From positions 1-23,175 of the forward strand of contig LRSR01002378.1 in the NCBI GenBank assembly GCA_001579985.1: 23,175 bases of DNA, read 5' to 3'. The notes under the pieces were generated by a model. The model did no database searches. It saw nothing but the letters and a program-made list of their open reading frames with translations, and was not told the origin of the DNA. The stretch is from Hypsibius dujardini. Its lineage: Eukaryota > Tardigrada > Eutardigrada > Parachela > Hypsibiidae. Of the stretch, positions 1 to 9,133 are shown piece after piece. The translations under genes were made by a program, and so were the position numbers. Each line of letters starts with the position of its first letter. Position 1 is the first letter of the stretch.

Positions 1-7
1 TTTTCAG

Positions 8-1205
8 ACCAAATATCGATGACGGGCGAAGTGCTTTCGCCCGGCAGTGCTGGCGGCGGTGGCGGTGGAAGTTCCATGTACGACGACGGGGAGAAGTACG
101 ACCACGATCAGGAAGATTCCTACAGCCCGACGGCCGGCGGGAAAATGAATCGGCGCGGAATCTTACCCAAAGACGCCATCAACATCATGAAGAGCTGGTT
201 GTTTCAGCATATCATGGTATTCTATTAGATGTAATTACGTGTTCAGATTTTGTCCTCAGCATTTCCTTAATGGATCGTTTTTTCATCTGCAGCACCCTTA
301 CCCAACGGAAGACGAAAAAAGGGTGCTTTCCGGTCAGACTCATCTATCGCTCTTGCAAGTGAATAACTGGTATGAAAAGTTAAGGATCACTCTTCTTTTT
401 TTTGAAAGGAGCTAGTTTGGGTCGTGCGCCTGCACTGTCCGTCTGTCTGAAATGTTGTTCGGTCTTCCTGCCTCTCGCCTGTTTCTGATCTTCTTTCTTG
501 TTTCTGTCTTTTTAACAGTCAGTCTGTTTGATTACGATGCCCGCTTGAATTTTTATTTATCTGCCTGTTTACCGGCTGATGTCTTGGACTTCTTTATCTG
601 AATGCATTTTCATGTTTCCAGTTTGCACATATGTTTGACTTTATGTCTGTCTCTTAGAGAGGCCGGCAGACACGAACGCATGCAAGCAGATTCAAATCCA
701 TAGACAACGCATGTCGGTCTGCTTGTCTCTCTGTCTGCCTGCCTCTCTTTCTGCATGTCTGTCTTTCTCTGTTTGCCTGTATGCCTATCCGTCTGTCCGT
801 CGGTTTGCCTGTCTGTTTGTCTGTTTGTCTGTCTGTCTGTCTCCTAGAACCTGACAGTCCTTATATCTGCCAGATTGCTCGCGGTTTACACCTCGTTCTT
901 TTTGAAGGTTCATCAATGCTCGGAGGAGGATCCTCCAACCGATGCTGGATGCCAGCAATCCTGGCGGCCATCGGCCCAAAAAGGGCATGCAATCCCGGCC
1001 GATCGATCCGTTCTGGACAGGATCCGCGGGCGGATCTTCTACCTCTGACTCGACTGCTCCAAAAGCGGAAGCTCATGAGAACTCCTTGGCTAGCAGACAG
1101 ACTTGCGGCGCGGGTGACAACGTTGAGGGTGGTGATTCCGAATATGAACCGAGCGATAATCCCGTTGATAATGAAGATGTCCGTCCCACTTCCGCTCTAG
1201 AGTAG
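8..1205 (+). CDS. PKNOX: PKNOX/PREP TALE homeobox transcription factor, 3' exons
   Basis: Three coding exons are visible: 8-216, 293-369 and 908-1205 (stop TAG). The first follows a ttttcag acceptor at the window edge, so the 5' part, including the PKNOX/MEIS N-terminal domain, lies outside. Joined, they encode 193 complete residues. The homeodomain begins near nt 148 with RRGILPK, crosses both introns (HPYPTEDEK starts exon 2) and ends with NNWFINARRRILQP. The Trp codon of NNWF is split by intron 2. Proline and tyrosine in HPYP mark the three-residue TALE loop extension. LPK, the LLQVNNWFINARRR helix 3 and the LDASNP tail match PKNOX rather than MEIS, which has FPK and VQPM. Known role: nuclear DNA-binding cofactor that pairs with PBX proteins. 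After the homeodomain comes a short acidic Ser/Asp-rich tail. Splice sites are GT-AG and phases agree. Assignment to family is strong; PKNOX1 versus PKNOX2 cannot be told. Confidence 0.95.
719..843 (+). repeat. Degenerate TCTG array in PKNOX intron 2
   Basis: The end of the 538-nt intron (370-907) is dominated by TCTG units with CCTG, TTTG and CCGT variants. It sits upstream of the acceptor at 906-907 and reads TCTG on the coding strand. Confidence 0.85.
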
Positions 1206-1212
1206 TTTTTTC

Positions 1213-1503
1213 TCAATTTGACACTTTATTTTCCATGACCCAAAAGTTGGACATTTGATACGGTATTCTCATAGACAAAGGTCTTTCTTGACTTTGACGG
1301 TGAGACTTGATAAAGAAGATTGAGTTCGATATTGAACGGACCGGGTTCCGAATACATCGCGCCAACTGTAGCAACTCGTCGCCCTCCAGCAGGTGAAGGT
1401 CCAGCGACGGCAGATGCCAGAACTCGTTGTCCCATTCGCCGTCTCTGCTAGCTTTAATGCGCGTGAAAAAAAGGAACGGATCATTGATGGTAAACAGCGA
1501 CAT
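1213..1503 (-). pseudogene. Unidentified 96-aa open frame, possible gene relic
   Basis: A minus-strand frame opens with ATG at 1503 and runs 96 codons to a stop at 1213. The first half has coding-like composition and third-position C/G use (NDPFLFF, GEWDNEFWHLPSLDLHLL, ELLQLARCIRNP). The second half looks less natural, and a neighbouring frame looks more protein-like there (PFNIELNLLYQV), as expected if a frameshift had occurred. No family was recognised. It lies 7 bp beyond the PKNOX stop on the opposite strand, so it may also be chance within the PKNOX 3'UTR. Low confidence. Confidence 0.2.
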
Positions 1504-1667
1504 TAGAACGAGAAACCTGATTTAAAGAATGAAAAAGCTAGTTTAAAGAACGATAAGGCTGGTCTCAAGAACGAAAAAGCTTGTTTAAAGAACGACGAAG
1601 CTGCCCTCAAGAACGAAATTGCTGACTCAAAAAACAAAAGACTTAGTTTAAATACCGAGAAGTTTGT
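1500..1667 (+). repeat. 21-bp minisatellite coding a heptad repeat, 8 units
   Basis: Units begin at 1500, 1521, 1542, 1563, 1584, 1605, 1626 and 1647, an exact 21-bp period with moderate divergence (core TTTAAAGAACGAAAAAGCT). On the plus strand one frame runs through seven units between a TAG near 1504 and a TGA near 1668. It encodes heptads such as LKNEKAS, LKNDKAG, LKNEKAC and LKNDEAA, a coiled-coil-like pattern. The opposite strand is also open (SFFKLAF type). A related decayed array lies at 20616-20824. Confidence 0.85.
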
Positions 1668-1796
1668 TTGACAAACGAAACAGAAGAAACGAAGAAAAAA
1701 GGGTGAATTTTTAAGACTTCTTCGCAATCGCAACCGTGAATCGTTGAAGTGAAGGTCAGATGGAAGTACGCAACCTACCAGTCCTACGCCGAAATG

Positions 1797-2031
1797 TATG
1801 AGGCAAAGTCTGTATTTCGGCTCACCCTCCACTTGGTCGATAAATCGGCTCTCTCATGCATCTTTCTTTGATGGCAGTTAATTGATTGTTTGATTTGCTG
1901 TACTATATCCTAGTATACTATAGCACTTCTAGAAATCAAACAATCAAGCAACTGCTTCAAAGAGGAATCCATGACTGAGCTGATTTATCGATCAAGTGGA
2001 GGATGAGCCGAAATACAGACGTTGCCTCATA
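1797..2031. repeat. Long imperfect foldback (inverted repeat)
   Basis: The outer 55 nt of each arm (1797-1851 and 1977-2031) are reverse complements with about four mismatches. They share gagccgaaatacagac, and the termini read tatgaggc and gcctcata. Weaker complementarity continues inward through the aatcaaacaatcaa blocks to an AT-rich loop near 1905-1922. No convincing target-site duplication flanks it and no coding capacity was seen. It is either a MITE relic or a locus able to form a hairpin of about 100 bp. Confidence 0.8.
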
Positions 2032-2251
2032 CTGTAGAATCGTGACCCATCGGTGGTGCCTACGTCTCACACATTAAAAGCAACCGTTTTGATTGATGGC
2101 AAAGATGTGCGAACCACAAGATCGCACTCGCCGTTTGATTGATTGCGTAAGCAATTCATAGTTATAGTTTTCATCGTTCCTTTCGGCGATCGATTCATTG
2201 ATTTGTTTTTGTTTTTTATTGCATTTTTTTAAAAAAATGGGCCGTCGTAAT

Positions 2252-2755
2252 GGCACGATCTAAAACATGGACTGTACTGAGTGTACTGGACTTTTTCGCT
2301 TTATTATTGTTGTTCCTACTTCCAGTTTGTGCACTGATCCATTGATTGAATCAATCAATGGCTCGATTTTTCGCTTTATTATTGTTCGTAATTCCAGTTT
2401 GCGCACTATCCATGCCAGATCCGTGATCATTTTTATCTTTAAATTGATTATCAAAAAATATTACTTTCCTATTTAGTTTGCTTCCCCCCCCCCCATTTCT
2501 AATGTTTTGCCGAACCAAAATTACTTAGCTAGTTTTTTTAAACGTAGTTGCATTACATTACAGTACAGTATAGTACAGTGTACTATACAGTGTCAGTATA
2601 GTACAGTGTACAGTGTACTGTACTAAGTACAGTACAATCCAGTACAGTCCAATCCAGTACAATACAGTCCAGTACAATACAGTACACGAGTACAGTAAAA
2701 AAGTTTAGTACACGAGTCCAGTACACTCAGTACAGTCCATGTTTTAGATCGTGCC
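2252..2755. mobile_element. Non-autonomous DNA transposon (MITE), hAT-like target duplication
   Basis: The termini GGCACGATC...GATCGTGCC are part of perfect 41-bp inverted repeats (2252-2292 and 2715-2755). The element is flanked by identical 8-bp direct repeats GTCGTAAT at 2244-2251 and 2756-2763. An 8-bp duplication is typical of hAT elements (also P and Merlin). Its 504 bp have no transposase. Inside are a direct duplication (about 2289-2340 and 2367-2411), a perfect 23-nt palindrome at 2339-2361, a poly-C run near 2484, and a block of GTAC-centred repeats at about 2550-2735. Perfect ends and duplication suggest recent insertion. The superfamily is inferred from duplication length only. 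Confidence 0.9.
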
Positions 2756-2763
2756 GTCGTAAT

Positions 2764-3698
2764 TGCTACACCGAAAAAAGAAAAAGGAAAAGCGATTTGG
2801 GGAGAAACAAACGCTTGATTGATCGATTGAAGCGTAACAGTTGTTTTGGCTTACCGGCTCTGATTTACTGGGGGGGGGGGAGGAGGTCCAAAAAGTATCA
2901 CGGATGGGTCGCAATTCTACAGTAAATCCCCATGACCCGACCCGAAACCCGAAACGATCATTGGAGCCCGACAAACCCGACCGCGGTCTTCTTTTCATCT
3001 GTTTTGTTGACTATTGTCCGCTGGCTTGCACATAATATTGTAGCGGCGTCAATAAAACGGAAATAGTGTAGTTTACTCGCTTACGACCCATAGATTGGTC
3101 AGGTAGTTTTCAGATAGTGACCAATGGTCATGATCTTTTCATTGACTTTGCATTGATTTCCATACACTCAACGTGTGTATGGCCTAGAGATGGCCGAGCT
3201 GGTGAAGGATCTGCACTATGAATTGATTCATGAACCACTTCTCATTACGTTTTCAGGCGCTTTTCAAACAGTATTTTTAGTGTGAACTAGACTGGCCCGG
3301 TCAGCCAGACTTTCCCGAGCCTGCCCGAAAATCAGTGTTCCCAACAGTCGTTCTTCACGAACCGAACCCCAGGACTGCAACCTACCAATAAATCAATCAA
3401 ACAATCACCTCCATGGTCTGTATTATACTAAGATGACATTAATGCAGCATTTTATCTTCCAATTAGCGGTGCTGTGCGGACGGCGATGCCCGATGGTGTG
3501 CTAGCTGAGGAACAGGAACCGCATACAAACATATTTTTAAACTTGAAAAAGCGCAAAAAAGCCAAAGAAATCAAAGCAGCAGGAATTCAACACTAGTATG
3601 AAAAACAAGAGATCTCAGGGTAAAATCACGCTTCGTTAGGGCCAAGAACATCCTCCCGGAGAACAGAACGAAGTCTCTGGACGAAAAGCCAACAAATT
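2764..3698. other. Spacer between MITE and nicastrin
   Basis: No gene is seen here. It holds a poly-G run near 2870-2880, TTGATTGAT-type motifs (for example 2815-2830), a CCCGA-rich patch near 2937-2975, and plus-strand AATAAA hexamers at 3051 and near 3386. If one of these served the PKNOX transcript, its 3'UTR would be about 1.9-2.2 kb and would include the repeats above. That link is speculative. The nicastrin 3'UTR must begin just below 3699, but no clear minus-strand AATAAA was found. Confidence 0.5.
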
Positions 3699-6600
3699 TT
3701 AAGCATCTTCTGATGCCAGGAATATGTCACCCGCCGCACGACTCATTCCGAAAATGAGAGCCGTGAGAATGACTGTGGCGACGATACCGAACGCTAGCGT
3801 GTATAAGTCCTGCTTCGGGTCAGGCTGGAGAAATATGCGAATCGATGTCGAGGCCCAGATACTCTCGGTCCAGGTGGAATATTTTCCGGAATAGTCTGGA
3901 AGAAATATGGATCATACAATTAGAACCAGCCCGGCAGACAGAGGCGGTCGAATAAGCAGAAATGTTACGCAGAAAGCCAAATCAACAGAAAGAAGGAGAT
4001 AAGGCAGGCAGACAATTAGACAGACAATTAGACAGACAACAGATAAACAGATAGACAATTAGACAGACAGATCGACAAAAGAGAGAGAGAGAGAGAGAGA
4101 GAGACAGGCAAACAGACAGACAGACATGCAGACAGACAGATAGACAATTAAACAGACAACAGAGAGAGAGAGAGAGACAAACAGACACAATCTCCATCGT
4201 AAGTTAGCTGACTAAGAAACTTGCGAACCGTCAAGAAGAAAAGCTGGCGATTTGGCTTGCGATAAGTCGGTGTTCGTCTTGACGCAGTATCCCGACCGCG
4301 TGCCATTAACAACGGGATTGTAGTAAAAGTAGTATTTATTCATCTGGAAATAGTAACAGTAACAACAGAGTGTCACCTCAAGTTTTCAGTCTTAGAAGTG
4401 AGGTTGAGAAGAGGAACCGCACCTTATCATGCGCCGGTGCCTTGCAGTCTGCTTCCGTCAAGTTGACGCGTTCCCCAATCAGGTTTCCTAGGGTCATCTG
4501 GGAGGCATACGTCACCGGGTGGGAACCATCACCTCGGCTAACGCCAATGTAGAGACTCAGGGGACTCGCCTTCAAGTACTGGTCCGCAGTGCCGTTGAAG
4601 TAAGAGATGAAAAGGGAACAATTGGATTTGTAGGTGTAGCAGTACATCAAATTGGCACTCTATGAAGCAAAAAACACAATTCGTCATGATAATCAGATAA
4701 AATTAAACTTTTGGTTGTGTCTGTATACCTGTCAGTGTCTGTGTATGGCTCCCTTTTGGCCCGTCCGTTGTATGAACGTCTCATCTGTCTGTCTGTCTGT
4801 CTCTCTGTCTGCCTGTATGTTTGTATGACTGTGTGTCTGTCTGCTTGTCTGGGCTGTCTGAATTTATGGGCTTTCTCTCCACCTGACCATCTGTGTGCCT
4901 GTCTGTCTTTCTACCTGTCTTGTCTCTATCATTAACTGTTCTTATCTCTCTGTATGCATGTGGATTCAGTAACCTTGTATGTCTGTCTTACTGTTGTCAA
5001 ATTAGCTTCCTCCTTCAACGCATTTCCAGTGACAAATTTGTAAACGCTTCTGGCCACGACAGTGGCGACCTTTTGCGCATTAATGGCAATGGACGTTGCA
5101 TAGTTGTACGCCTCAGCATCCGACATGTTGACGGGGTAATCGCTCATCTGTCCCTTCAAACTGTCGAACTCACTATTGTAGAAGCTGAAAAGGTAAAAAA
5201 AAACGTTTCTTCTCGCTGTGATGTAACAAACTGGATGCTCCCTGATGAAAAAAAGTAAATTCAACCAACTGGTTTTGATATTCGCGCTGATGGTCGGTGA
5301 TAACAACACCAGGAACAGAGACGTTGCTCCGTAAGAACTGCTGAAAGGATGCCGGTGGCAGTTGCGTTCCGTTGAGGAACACCGATGTCATGTTCGCTTT
5401 CGTGGCTTCCGCTCCAGAGATGGAACTGAATAATCTAACCTAGAAACCCAACCGCAACGGTTTTGATTTCGGTCGACAGAACAAGAATAGACAGGTGTAT
5501 CAAGACACGGGCGACAGGCAGGCAGGCAGACCAAGCAACAGACAGACAGTCAGGCAGAAAAACCGACAGAGAGACAAACCCACAGGCAGACAGGCAGGCA
5601 GACAGACAGGCAGACATGCAGACAGACAGACAGACAGACAGACAGGCAGACAGGCAGACAGACACGGACAAACAAGGAGAAAAAGACATCCACACACAAA
5701 AACGCACCCTATCCCGCACGTGAGCATCCGCAGAGGAAACCGGATCAGTATGCAAGAAAAACTTCCCTTCGCGAACTAGACCCAGCTGACTGAGCTCGAT
5801 GAAGAGATCAATATCTTCCAAACGAACCACTGCATTCTGCACGGTGTCGTTGGAGGACAGGTCCACCTTCTGCGGGAATTCGCCCTTCTGCATGTCGTAC
5901 ACCAGACGACTAGATCCAATGTAGTCAAAAGCTTCCCCGTTGAAGAGGACAAACATGATTTCCCGGTCGGTCAGGTCAGATCGCACTTTGGCCAGGCTTT
6001 CCGCGACTAACATCAGCGTGACCAGTCCACTCACGCTGGACTCCACGCCGGGGATAAAGTCGAAAACGCCGCTTGCATCGAGCTGAAAAAGAAAAGGTGT
6101 CTTACGCAATCCAGTTGTTATCGACCTGTATAAAAAGGTTCCAATTGCCAATCTTCATAACTATTGTGTCTAAGAAAATTCTAAGAAATTTCCCTGTCGA
6201 AAAAAACTGCTAACGAAAGATTACTACAAAACCGCAACTCAAATGAGATTTAAGAAAGATGCAACGAAAAGCGAAGAGTACGAGTTGACAAGAAAATAGT
6301 TACCCTCGCAGCAATGATGATGGTGGAGTTGGCCTTTCGGGGAGCCGTTTGATTGACGGGATTGAGGGAGGCCCACACATTGAAACCTTGTAGGGGGTCA
6401 CATCGTGTTTCTGTTGAATCGAACAGGAAAACTTTCACTTAAACTTCCAATGAAATGGAAGATGCTTGGCACAACAAACAGAGAGACAGACATGCAGACA
6501 TCTGAAAGCCGCAAAACCAAAGGATTCTAACAAGCATCTGTACGCACAAGTATAATCGAACAAGGAGATTCAGACCAGAGAGAAAGAGATGAGACGGACA

Positions 6601-7539
6601 GGCAGACCGGCAAACATGCACAGCCAGACTGACAGGTAGACAGACGATACAGGAAGACAGACAAACAAACAGGCAGATGCCACAGACAAACAGGCAGACA
6701 GACATAGACAGATAGATACGGAAAATGGGCAGATAGAGTGACGCATTCACAGTCACTCAGACAGATAAATGATAAGACAGTCAGTTAGTCAGAGAACAAA
6801 CAAATAGCCAAGCAGGCAGATAAACAGGCAGACAAATAAATAGACTGGCAAACAACAGGCACACTTACGTGGATTAAGATTGGTGAGCAGATTTGACCGG
6901 CGAATGCAAGTCTGGCTATCAGCCGCTGCCAGCATGTAGCTCTTGAGTTCCGCGGAACATAACGGCCACGCTGGGGATGTCTCATTCGTCTTCGGTTGAT
7001 TGAATCGATATGTGCACTGTGAAAGAGCCACATCACTTAAACCGACCGAGCAGTGCACCAAAATTCGCGAGGACTATACGCTAGTTCTACAGCAGACAAC
7101 TTACATTGTTCAGTAAATAATCAATATCGGCATCCTGGTAGAGCATAAAAATGGGAAAGTTCCACCGTTGAAAAAGCATCCCGTTACCGGCAGCATTCCA
7201 CGGAATACCGCCGCATGAGCCTCTTGGACTGTCTTCGTAGAATCCTAAACGTGAAACATGATGCACGTTAAAATGAACCAAATCAACGGTTCCATCAAAC
7301 GCACGACAAGCCGAACAAATGAGTCCCCTCTTTGCGGAGAAAATTTGTGATTGTGAAAGCATCAAAACCCACCATAGCCTTCATTGGGACAAGTTTTATC
7401 CGGTGAGAATGATTCCGGTAACGATTCATTGTCGTACTTGATGAGAATGACTCCACGAACTCGGTTAGAATCTTGTAGCGTTTTGAAGATGTTCCTGTGG
7501 ACAAAACAAACATGCAGACTGTCTGACTGTCTGTCTGCC

Positions 7540-7612
<73 letters not shown>

Positions 7613-8389
7613 GTCTGTCTGAGAATGAGGCAATGCAACAAAACTTACAAATTATAAAATTTCACGTCTAAGCTATTGATGATGGCGATATACGGCGCAT
7701 GCGGGCCGTCACGAGAGACATACTGGACATCTTCCGGTGAAGTCACGTAATGCAGCACACCAACATCTCCAGAGGGTGACGCTACAAACAGAGCAACCAT
7801 ATAATATGACACACGGAGGAAGGATAAACAGAATACAAGATTCTATCTTCAAATCGCTCAATCAACCGAATAAATCTGCGTGCAACGCTGATCTTTGAAA
7901 ACTGCGCTGCTTGATTGATCGATTGACATGAAGCCCAGTATTGCAATAATTACGTCAATCAAGTGAAGGATGCCGTGTTAAACCGTCAACAAATCATCTA
8001 GTCCAAAAAAATCATCGGAACTCACATGAGCATCCGATTTCATGGGTTCCATTGAGCCGACGCATGCAGAAGGCATGTTTATCGAAGGTGTAATAGATCT
8101 TTTCGCGGATACGATCGGCATCCGCTGTGAAAGAACGAAACACAGATGAAAGTTTCGCCATTAAACACACGTGGCAAAAACTTTGCGCTGATCGAATTAA
8201 GCACTTTGACTCGCTGCCGTGCACAACAGCCAATCCGTCGAACGAGTGTAATGGCTTAACTCGGTTAGCGCAAGGTTTTTGCCACGTGTGAAGAAGCTCC
8301 ATCACAACGCGTCAGCGCTCACCTTGTCCGGAAAATAGGGCACACAAACCAATGGTGAACCCGACTACGAGCCGAAATATTCCCGCCAT
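3699..8389 (-). CDS. NCSTN: Nicastrin, gamma-secretase subunit (13 exons)
   Basis: Exons in transcript order: 8389-8323, 8124-8026, 7781-7649, 7494-7373, 7244-7105, 7016-6869, 6437-6304, 6082-5720, 5439-5270, 5184-4992, 4659-4423, 4343-4229, 3895-3699. All are GT-AG with matching phases, giving 705 aa against 709 in human. Residues 1-22 form a signal peptide (MAGIFRLVVGFTIGLCALFS). The ectodomain follows nicastrin throughout: THEIGCSSSPSGDVGV, CPNEGYGFYEDS, CDPLQGFNVW, and the peptidase-like part with GEAFDYIGSSRLVYDM, DYIGS at about 334-338. Residues about 671-691 form the single transmembrane helix, followed by a short tail ending ASEDA. Many N-X-S/T sites fit a glycosylated type I protein. 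Known role: the gamma-secretase subunit that gates access of substrate stubs such as Notch and APP. It is transcribed divergently from GW182. Start chosen because it opens the signal peptide and exon 1 phase fits. Confidence 0.96.
4002..4190. repeat. CAGA/GAGA array, nicastrin intron 12
   Basis: Plus strand reads CAGA, TAGACAGACAAT and two GA-dinucleotide runs (4081-4102 and about 4161-4176). On the nicastrin coding strand this is TCTG/TCTC, upstream of the acceptor at 3896-3897. Confidence 0.85.
4728..4990. repeat. Degenerate TCTG array, nicastrin intron 10
   Basis: TCTG-type units on the plus strand (CAGA on the coding strand) fill most of intron 4660-4991. The cleanest stretch is at 4787-4812. 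Confidence 0.8.
5509..5672. repeat. CAGA/CAGG array, nicastrin intron 8
   Basis: Nearly continuous CAGA and CAGG units, best at 5584-5665. On the coding strand it reads TCTG/CCTG, upstream of the exon 9 acceptor at 5440-5441. Confidence 0.85.
6476..6854. repeat. Degenerate CAGA array, nicastrin intron 6
   Basis: CAGACA, CAGGCA and CAAACA units are interrupted by unrelated sequence across most of intron 6438-6868. TCTG orientation on the coding strand. Confidence 0.8.
7518..7622. repeat. (GTCT)n microsatellite, nicastrin intron 3
   Basis: A perfect run of 17 GTCT units lies at 7541-7608, with imperfect units on either side. It makes up most of the 154-nt intron 7495-7648 and is the purest tetranucleotide array in the window, hence likely the most length-polymorphic. 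Confidence 0.95.
8166..8290. repeat. 125-bp foldback element in nicastrin intron 1
   Basis: Ends are inverted: CACACGTGGCAAAAAC at 8166-8181 is matched exactly by GTTTTTGCCACGTGTG at 8275-8290. With one mismatch after that, pairing continues through TTGCGCT, and GAATTAAG/CTTAACTC extends each arm to about 35-40 nt. The loop is about 45 nt. There is no clear target duplication and no coding capacity. It has the size and shape of a small MITE or a structured RNA hairpin. Confidence 0.85.
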
Positions 8390-9060
8390 ATCTGTGTATT
8401 AAAATTAAGGTGAGAAAGTCAGCGAATCATGGCGGAATCCGGGAATATAAAAAAGCGACAACTTTATGAAATTTCACTCGCCAGTAAATGGCTGGTTGAT
8501 TGATTTGATCTGTCGCATGTTCTCTTTCGAGAATCGGATGTTCACAATGTTCGTCCGGAGAACAACACACGTTCTCTGTGAGAAAATATAAATGTTCCCG
8601 TGTGAATTTCCAAACCGACAATGGATTTTCACTAACACCACATTGGAACTGGAATTTCAAATTGGAAACTCCAATTCGACGCCATTGTTTTGCATGGCAT
8701 CACTGCAGTTGCTGTCCGGTTGTAACGCGGCATGCAATTGGTCCTCCCACTTTTAGGCAGCCAATCGACAATGCCGTTTCCTCCACGGCGCGACGTGATT
8801 GGTTCGCACGCGGTCTCAGCTGATTTTCATACCGTGTTCTGCCTGTGCTGTCTCGCCACAGAGAGAAAGACCAAGCACGCCGCCTCTCTTTGCACTTTTC
8901 TCCGCAGGGAACCCCGCACAGTCACACAGTCACACAGAGAGACAGACAGCGCGAGAGAGAGCGACACAGACCGAGGGAGAGAAAATTTTCTCGTTCTCCA
9001 TTTTCTCAAACAACACTCCATATTTTTCTCCTGCCTTCCTCTCCGTATCTCTTTTTCCAG
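8390..9060. promoter_or_regulatory. Divergent promoter region between nicastrin and GW182
   Basis: The two start codons lie 745 bp apart, head to head. Three CCAAT boxes cluster here: ATTGG at 8737-8741, CCAAT at 8761-8765 and ATTGG at 8798-8802, typical NF-Y sites of divergent promoters. TATAAA occurs at 8587-8592 on the plus strand, of uncertain use. A pyrimidine tract ending tttttccag near 9060 looks like a splice acceptor, so GW182 may have an upstream non-coding exon around 8830-8960. A GA/CA-rich stretch lies at 8920-8985. Confidence 0.5.
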
Positions 9061-9133
9061 GTCCCGAAAATGATGACGTTTTGGACCTAAATTCTCAAAA
9101 TCCCAACCCCCCCCCACCCGCATTAGAGTGTGG

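Noticed and set aside
1503-1832. 109-codon minus-strand frame as a membrane protein
   Set aside because: The hydrophobic Phe/Leu/Ser pattern is the complement of the 21-bp repeat, and the remainder overlaps the foldback arm.
3181-3260. tRNA gene suggested by an A-box-like tggccgagctggtgaagg
   Set aside because: No B box (GGTTCRANNCC) follows, and no acceptor or anticodon stem can be drawn.
5435-6151. Single 238-codon minus-strand open frame as one protein
   Set aside because: It is nicastrin exon 8 plus intronic repeat read through. Homology ends at the donor (5719-5718), and the rest is Cys/Leu/Ser from the tetranucleotide array.
7384-7671. Cys/Leu/Ser-rich proteins in TCTG tracts (also 785-988, 3982-4197, 4711-4935, 6439-6756)
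   Set aside because: Translations of the tetranucleotide arrays, which lack stops in some frames. No homology and no coding signal.
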